The position numbers were made by a program, and so were the translations under genes. This document shows, piece by piece, positions 59,303 to 64,000 of a stretch of 64,000 nucleotides of DNA. The stretch is from Pelagibacteraceae bacterium AG-337-G04 (lineage in GTDB: Bacteria > Pseudomonadota > Alphaproteobacteria > Pelagibacterales > Pelagibacteraceae). The stretch lies in NCBI GenBank assembly GCA_003282205.1, contig QBZW01000005.1, positions 1 to 64,000 of the forward strand. The letters run 5' to 3'. The notes under the pieces are model-generated. The model searched no databases and had not been told where the DNA came from. It saw only the letters and a list, made by a program, of their open reading frames with translations. Every line of letters starts with the position of its first letter. Positions within the stretch are counted from its first letter, which is position 1.

Positions 59303-60087
59303 TGGCAAATCAATATGAAGTCTTAGGTAAAGCGCCTGTTGCTGAAGATTTAAAAAAACTATCTTCTGAAAACGTTCATTTAACTATAAAAGGTTTGTCT
59401 GCTGGATATGGAAAGATGGAAATACTTCACAATTTTGATTTGTTTGTTAGTAAAGCCCAATCTCTTTGTCTAATAGGGCCAAATGGAGCTGGAAAATCTA
59501 CAATACTCCACTCAATTTATGGTTTTACAAATATATTTACAGGAAAGATAGAAATTGATGGCAAAGAAATAACTAATCTTACTCCTGCCGAAAAACTTAA
59601 ATCAGAGGGAATAGCTTATATTCTTCAAGATAATTCAGTTTTTCCAGATATGACAGTGGAAGAAAACCTTCTAATGGGAGGATATATTAAAGACAAAACT
59701 GAGGAGTCTTTTGAAGAGGCTGAGAGAGTTCTACAAAAGTATGAAAGATTAAGAAATAGAAGAAACCAACCAGCAAAAGTGTTATCTGGAGGTGAGAGAA
59801 GGCTTTTAGAGATTTCTAGAGCTTTAGTGATGAAACCTTCTATTTTACTAGTTGATGAACCATCAATAGGGCTCGAGCCTAGATATATTCAAATGGTTTT
59901 TGAGATTTTAGACGATCTTCAGAAAAACGAGAAAAAAACAATCATATTAGTTGAACAAAATGCAAAGAAAGGTTTAGAGTTTGCAGACATAGGTTATGTC
60001 TTAGTTTCAGGTGAGACAGCTATTGCAGGTAAAGGTGATGATCTTTTAAATAATCCAGATGTTGGCCGTCTTTTCCTGGGCGGTTAA
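59302..60087 (+). CDS. Branched-chain-type ABC transporter ATPase (LivF-like)
   Basis: This is the second ATPase of the importer, 261 aa, with an N-terminal extension of about 25 residues before the core. Walker A is GPNGAGKST (about 54-62), signature LSGGERR, Walker B LLVDEPSIGLEP, followed by LVEQNAKKGLEFADIGYVLVSG, which is typical of LivF. It is linked to LivG by a one-base overlap and to azlC by another, so the AzlCD exporter genes are in the same transcript. Confidence 0.94.
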   Translation: MANQYEVLGKAPVAEDLKKLSSENVHLTIKGLSAGYGKMEILHNFDLFVSKAQSLCLIGPNGAGKSTILHSIYGFTNIFTGKIEIDGKEITNLTPAEKLKSEGIAYILQDNSVFPDMTVEENLLMGGYIKDKTEESFEEAERVLQKYERLRNRRNQPAKVLSGGERRLLEISRALVMKPSILLVDEPSIGLEPRYIQMVFEILDDLQKNEKKTIILVEQNAKKGLEFADIGYVLVSGETAIAGKGDDLLNNPDVGRLFLGG

Positions 60088-60791
60088 TGATTAATCCAAA
60101 ATATTTTTTAAAAGGAGTTCTCTGTTCTAGAAAATTTGACAGTCCGGCAATTGCACTTGGAGCTAGCTTTATTGCAATAGGAGCATTGCTAAAAAATTTA
60201 GGTTTCACAATTCAAGAAAGTATCTTCTCTACATTTTTAACTTACGCTTTGCCAGGATCCTTGGTTATGGCAGAATCTATGTTGATTGGAGCTTCTTTAA
60301 TAAACATTTTTTTAGCAGTATGGTTGGTTAATTCTAGACTTTATCCAATGACTGTCTCGATAATGCCTTTACTCAAACACGAAAGTCAACCACGATGGAA
60401 ATATTATTTATCTTGTCACTTTGTTGCTGTTTCTTCATGGTTAATTTTAAAGAGTAATTATGAGGAAATAGAGAAAAATTATAGAATTGATTTTTGGATT
60501 GGCATTGGGACTGCAACTTGGTTAATTGCCATTTTTTCAACAGTATTAGGATACTATGCAGCCGATTTTTTAAATAAAGATATGATAATTGGTTTAACGA
60601 TTGTAAATCCAATTTATTTTATGTGTGCAATGATAGGTGTAATGAAAACAATTCAACTTTCGTCAGCAATACTTTTAGGAGCAATTCTGGGACCAATTTT
60701 TTATTTTATATCTACTGAATGGAGTGTTTTAATAGGAGGAGTAGTCGCTGGTACAGTAGCTTATCTAATTGGAGAAAAATATGGCAACTAA
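60087..60791 (+). CDS. azlC: AzlC-family branched-chain amino-acid exporter, large subunit
   Basis: AzlC with AzlD forms an exporter linked to branched-chain or related amino acids. The 234-aa protein has about six membrane segments and the AzlC features FTIQESIFSTFLTYALPGSLVMAES and NSRLYPMTVSIMPLLKH. It follows the LivF-like gene without a gap, so an importer and a putative exporter are encoded in one transcript. Whether they share a substrate is unknown. Confidence 0.85.
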   Translation: MINPKYFLKGVLCSRKFDSPAIALGASFIAIGALLKNLGFTIQESIFSTFLTYALPGSLVMAESMLIGASLINIFLAVWLVNSRLYPMTVSIMPLLKHESQPRWKYYLSCHFVAVSSWLILKSNYEEIEKNYRIDFWIGIGTATWLIAIFSTVLGYYAADFLNKDMIIGLTIVNPIYFMCAMIGVMKTIQLSSAILLGAILGPIFYFISTEWSVLIGGVVAGTVAYLIGEKYGN

Positions 60792-61107
60792 TATTATTTT
60801 AATAATTTTAGTAACTTCTTTTGCAACATATATATCAAGATTTCTCGGTGCTTTTACCTCAGAAAAAATTGGTGAAACTTCTAAAATTTATAAATGGTTT
60901 AATTGTGTTGCATATTCAACACTTGCAGCTTTAATTTCAAGAATGCTAATTTTTCCGTCAGGTGATCTCTCTGATGTGAATTATATTTTAAGGATAACAG
61001 TGATATTATTATCAATATTAATTTTTTATGTAACTAAGAGAAATTTAGTTTATCCAACTGTATTATCTGCTATAATTTTGGCTACATTAAATAGTTTTAC
61101 GGTATGA
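60781..61107 (+). CDS. azlD: AzlD-family membrane protein
   Basis: This is the small partner of AzlC, about 108 aa with four membrane segments. It begins with the family-typical TSFATYISRFLGAF. The ATG at 60781 is preferred over an upstream TTG at 60769, since the conserved N terminus follows at once. It overlaps the azlC stop by 11 bases, as is usual for this pair, and its stop overlaps the next start by four bases. Confidence 0.85.
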   Translation: MATNIILIILVTSFATYISRFLGAFTSEKIGETSKIYKWFNCVAYSTLAALISRMLIFPSGDLSDVNYILRITVILLSILIFYVTKRNLVYPTVLSAIILATLNSFTV

Positions 61108-61610
61108 AAAAGCTTATTTTTATCATATTTTTTTTAGTTTTTAGCACTCAAGTAAAAGCAGGATGCGATGACCCTATAACTGATGGTGTAGATTATACTC
61201 AGTGCAAATTTTCGGATGGACAAGATTTACAAGGAAGTTATCTCCCAAATTCTAATCTTTCATTTGCAAGTTTTATTCAAGTAAATCTTGATAAAAGCAT
61301 AATGATGAATTCAAACCTAGCTTTTGGTACATTTTCAGAGTCTTCATTTATTAGAGCAAACTTATATGAGTCAACATTGACAGGTGCAAACTTTGAACTG
61401 TCAAATTTTTCTAGCGCAAATCTTACAAGAGCAGATTTTATGGGAGCTACACTTATTGATGTAAATTTTCAAAATTCCAATTTGATGGAGGCAAATTTTA
61501 CCTCATCAAATATATTAAACGCAAATTTTGAGGGTGCTAATTTAATAGGTGCCACGTGGACTAATGGTGAAATATGTGGTCCAGACTCAATAGGTGTTTG
61601 TAAAAAGTAA
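61104..61610 (+). CDS. Exported pentapeptide-repeat protein
   Basis: This 168-aa protein has a signal peptide (cut near VKA at about residue 19) and then roughly 20 pentapeptide repeats of the A(D/N)LXX type from about residue 40 to 150 (for example NSNLSFASF, RANLYESTLTGANF, SSANLTRADF, EGANLIGATW), expected to form a right-handed beta-helix. Cysteines flank the repeats (GCDDP and QCKF before, EICGP and GVCKK after) and could form disulfides. Function unknown. It lies in the same run as azlCD and the GlaH-type gene. Confidence 0.88.
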   Translation: MKKLIFIIFFLVFSTQVKAGCDDPITDGVDYTQCKFSDGQDLQGSYLPNSNLSFASFIQVNLDKSIMMNSNLAFGTFSESSFIRANLYESTLTGANFELSNFSSANLTRADFMGATLIDVNFQNSNLMEANFTSSNILNANFEGANLIGATWTNGEICGPDSIGVCKK

Positions 61611-61614
61611 TTTT

Positions 61615-62535
61615 ATGAAAGATCTTTTAAAACTAAATGGATTTGAAATTTCGTATCACGAAAAATCTAATAGAATAATAAATATTAAAATCGAAGATGA
61701 AATTATAGATAGATTAGCATTTCCGTTTAAAAAATTTAATATTACAGCTCTTGAGTATAAACCATTTACCAGATTCACCATTGCAAAAAGTTTAGATGAG
61801 ACAGCATCTAATAAATTAAGTAATTTCATTAATGAAATTATAAAAGATAGAGATACAGGTTGTTTTATTATTGGCCCAAAAAAAAATTCATCTAAAATTG
61901 ATCAAACTTTTCTGGTAAAACTTTCAACAGCAATTACTCATTTGATTGGTAATCCAAACCATGACTCCATGGCAGGTAAATACTATGCAAGATTTCATGT
62001 CAAACACGAAGATAATAGTGACTCATATCTGAGAAAAGCTTACACAAATATGGATTTGCATACAGATGGAACTTATGTTCGAGAAACAACAGATTGGATT
62101 TTAATGTCTAAACTCGAAGAAGAAAATGTAGTTGGTGGAGAAACTGCTTTACTGCATTTGGATGATTGGGAACACTTACCTGAACTTTCAGAAGATAAAA
62201 TTGGTTTACAAAATTTTACTTGGGGATCACCTAAAAGTAAAAATATTGACTATAAAGTTGAACACCCTGTATTTTCAAAGGATGAAAACGGTAAACCAAT
62301 TATTTCGTATATAGATCAATTTCCAGAACCTAAAAATATGGAGCAAGGACTATTTTTGCAGAAATTATCTGATGCACTAGAGGGTAGCAAAAATAAAATC
62401 GTAACTTCCTTACCAGTTGGTAGTGCTGTTGTAGCAAATAATTATTTTTGGCTTCATGGAAGAAAACCATTTATTGAAAATAAAAATTTATCAAGAGAAT
62501 TACTAAGAATTAGAGGTTCCTTTTTTAATAATTAA
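61615..62535 (+). CDS. glaH: CsiD/GlaH-type glutarate 2-hydroxylase
   Basis: GlaH is an Fe(II)/2-oxoglutarate oxygenase that turns glutarate into L-2-hydroxyglutarate in lysine/glutarate breakdown. The 306-aa protein shares with E. coli CsiD the blocks ALEYKPFTRF, GKYYARFHVKHEDNSDSYLR, the iron motif DLHTDGTYV (His149, Asp151), LLHLDDWEHL, SYIDQFPEPKNMEQGLFL and WLHGR (His281). The ATG at 61615 is chosen over one at 61594 inside the upstream gene. No L-2-hydroxyglutarate oxidase gene (lhgO) is visible in the window. Confidence 0.88.
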   Translation: MKDLLKLNGFEISYHEKSNRIINIKIEDEIIDRLAFPFKKFNITALEYKPFTRFTIAKSLDETASNKLSNFINEIIKDRDTGCFIIGPKKNSSKIDQTFLVKLSTAITHLIGNPNHDSMAGKYYARFHVKHEDNSDSYLRKAYTNMDLHTDGTYVRETTDWILMSKLEEENVVGGETALLHLDDWEHLPELSEDKIGLQNFTWGSPKSKNIDYKVEHPVFSKDENGKPIISYIDQFPEPKNMEQGLFLQKLSDALEGSKNKIVTSLPVGSAVVANNYFWLHGRKPFIENKNLSRELLRIRGSFFNN

Positions 62536-62551
62536 GTATAGTAATTAAACT

Positions 62552-63322
62552 ATGAAACTCGGTTTTATAGGTACAGGTAAAATTACTCATTCTGTTGTCA
62601 CAGGAATTTGTTCATCTAAGATTAAGTTTAATGAAATATTAGTTTCCCCAAGAAACCTGGCAACTGCTAGAAAGTTAGCTAAATATAACAAAAAGGTTAA
62701 AATAGCAAAGTCAAATGATGAAATTGTAAACTCTTGTAATTGGATATTTTTAGCAGTAACTCCAACTGTAGGTCAAAATCTTATAAAAAAACTTAAATTT
62801 AAATCAAATCAAACAATAATAAGTTTCATATCTACTATCACATTATCGCAATTAAAAAAAATGATTAAAACTAAGGTAACAATAGTGAGAGCAATTCCTT
62901 TACCTCCAATATCTATAAAAAAAGGCCCTGTTCCAATTTTTCCACCAAACAAAAAAATAAAAAATTTTTTTAATAAATTAGGTACTACAGTTGAAATTAG
63001 AAATGAGAAGCTTTCAAAAAATTTCTGGTCCACATCGGGTATGATGGCCCCATTCTATGAACTTTTAAATACCATGGCCAATTGGTTAGTAAAAAAAGGT
63101 GTGAAAAAGGAAAGTGCTCAAAAATATATTACATCTTTATTCGTAGCTTTATCTGAGGATGCAGTTGTGAATTCAAAAAGAGATCTAAAATATTTAGTAA
63201 AAGAATCTCAAACTCCCAAAGGACTTAATGAACAAGGAGTAAACGAACTTAGAAAATTAGGTTTTTATAAATCAACTGAAAAAACTTTAAACAGTATTCT
63301 TAAAAGACTTAATAAAGTATAA
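62552..63322 (+). CDS. Pyrroline-5-carboxylate reductase-like protein
   Basis: This 256-aa protein of the ProC fold has the N-terminal NAD(P) motif GFIGTGKITHSVVTGI (classical ProC has GGGNMA there), IFLAVTPTVGQ, the VRAIPLPP segment in the place of the family's VRxMPNTP, and a C-terminal helical dimer domain with SQTPKGLNEQGVNELRKLGF. The altered signatures suggest a ProC-like enzyme acting on another cyclic imine or a divergent P5C reductase. It lies 16 bases after the GlaH-type gene and 14 bases before an ABC ATPase gene. Confidence 0.75.
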   Translation: MKLGFIGTGKITHSVVTGICSSKIKFNEILVSPRNLATARKLAKYNKKVKIAKSNDEIVNSCNWIFLAVTPTVGQNLIKKLKFKSNQTIISFISTITLSQLKKMIKTKVTIVRAIPLPPISIKKGPVPIFPPNKKIKNFFNKLGTTVEIRNEKLSKNFWSTSGMMAPFYELLNTMANWLVKKGVKKESAQKYITSLFVALSEDAVVNSKRDLKYLVKESQTPKGLNEQGVNELRKLGFYKSTEKTLNSILKRLNKV

Positions 63323-63336
63323 TTCTAAAGTAGCTT

Positions 63337-64000
63337 ATGTCTGACATTCTGCAAATTGAAAATTTATCAAAATATTTTGGTGGGCTAGCTGCAGTTTCAA
63401 ACTGCTCATTAAAAATAAAAGAGGGCTCTATTACAGGAATTATTGGTCCAAATGGTTCAGGTAAGACAACATTGTTTAATCTAATCGCTGGTAACTTAAA
63501 ATCTTCTGAAGGAAGTGTTTTATTCAATAATGAAAATATAACAGATGTGCCATCCCATGAATTATTTTCAAAAGGCCTATTAAGAACTTTTCAAATAGCC
63601 CATGAGTTTTCAAATATGACAGTACTAGAAAATTTAATGATGGTACCTGGCAATCAGTCAGGGGAAATTCTTTTAAATGCACTTTTAAAACCTAATTTAA
63701 TAAAGAAGGAAGAAGATGAAATTAGAAAAAAAGCTTATGAAGTAACTGAATTTTTAAATTTAAAACATTTAGCTAATGAAAGAGCTGGAAATTTGTCGGG
63801 TGGTCAAAAAAAACTACTTGAACTTGGTAGAACAATGATGGTTGATGCTAAACTTGTATTGTTAGATGAAGTAGGAGCAGGGGTCAATAGAACCTTATTA
63901 AAGGATTTAGGAACAGCCATACTTAGATTAAACAAAGAAAAAAACTACACTTTTTGCATGATTGAGCACGATATGGATTTTATTAGTAGAATGTGTGACC
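63337..64000 (+). CDS. Branched-chain-type ABC transporter ATPase (LivG-like), second system, truncated by window
   Basis: The frame is open from the ATG at 63337 to the right edge (at least 221 residues). Walker A GPNGSGKT, LLRTFQIAHEF, signature LSGGQKK, Walker B LLDEVGAGVN (Val where most have Pro) and the switch His in IEHDMDFI are visible. It differs clearly from the LivG-like gene at 58562, so it belongs to a second importer whose other genes should follow outside the window. Confidence 0.92.
   Translation, partial: MSDILQIENLSKYFGGLAAVSNCSLKIKEGSITGIIGPNGSGKTTLFNLIAGNLKSSEGSVLFNNENITDVPSHELFSKGLLRTFQIAHEFSNMTVLENLMMVPGNQSGEILLNALLKPNLIKKEEDEIRKKAYEVTEFLNLKHLANERAGNLSGGQKKLLELGRTMMVDAKLVLLDEVGAGVNRTLLKDLGTAILRLNKEKNYTFCMIEHDMDFISRMCD

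Noticed and set aside
58562..64000. The two LivG-like ATPase genes as a recent duplication like the msrB block
   Set aside because: Apart from universal ABC motifs they differ throughout, so they look like members of two separate transporters.

Overview
The window looks like a streamlined marine alphaproteobacterium of the SAR11 / Candidatus Pelagibacter type. The evidence is very low G+C content, A/T-rich codon use, intergenic gaps of mostly 0-100 bases, many start/stop overlaps, a two-piece (circularly permuted) tmRNA gene, ThyX instead of ThyA, and pyruvate phosphate dikinase. This assignment is inferred from sequence character and gene content; no database was searched.

Bases 1-22,331 hold core metabolism: folP (3' end), glmM, thiD, purA, rpoH, an RluD-type pseudouridine synthase, tRNA-Arg(UCG), a two-gene ABC-2 exporter, tsaC, the isoprenoid operon xseB-ispA-dxs, aroC, pdxH, a long-chain polyprenyl diphosphate synthase, an S49 peptidase, glyQ-glyS-ppdK and nadA-nadC. 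At 22,390-22,791 lie tRNA-Leu(GAG) and, on the minus strand, the permuted ssrA gene with tag ANESYALAA. Bases 22,802-39,628 hold thyX, a Mrp ATPase, hflK-hflC-DUF2065-degP, miaA, ilvB-ilvN-ilvC, leuA and the rod-shape cluster mreB-mreC-mreD-mrdA-rodA. Bases 39,702-47,480 look like an amino-acid/keto-acid catabolic run: DadA-like oxidoreductase, fused indolepyruvate ferredoxin oxidoreductase, EamA transporter, 2-hydroxyacid dehydrogenase, HDAC-family amidohydrolase and msrB.

Bases 47,127-51,752 are the most unusual part. A block running from msrB to the start of a DUF1479 dioxygenase gene has been duplicated in tandem. Each copy carries a short outer-membrane barrel resembling the inverse-autotransporter (intimin/invasin) beta domain but with no passenger, followed at once by a secreted cysteine-containing protein of unknown family. 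The joint between copies survives as a fossil at 49,347-49,892: a DUF1479 5' fragment fused to a broken msrB. I take the barrel/secreted-protein pair as the best candidate for an undescribed surface system, possibly a split inverse autotransporter.

Bases 52,808-64,000 hold grxC, a DUF2805 gene, a LysE-type exporter behind a leader with two mutually exclusive hairpins, and a branched-chain-amino-acid-type ABC operon. That operon has an internal terminator after the binding-protein gene and a secreted alpha/beta hydrolase between its two permease genes. It is followed by azlC-azlD, a pentapeptide-repeat protein, a CsiD/GlaH-type glutarate hydroxylase, a ProC-like reductase and the start of a second LivG-type ATPase. 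No CRISPR array, insertion sequence, integrase or phage gene was seen.
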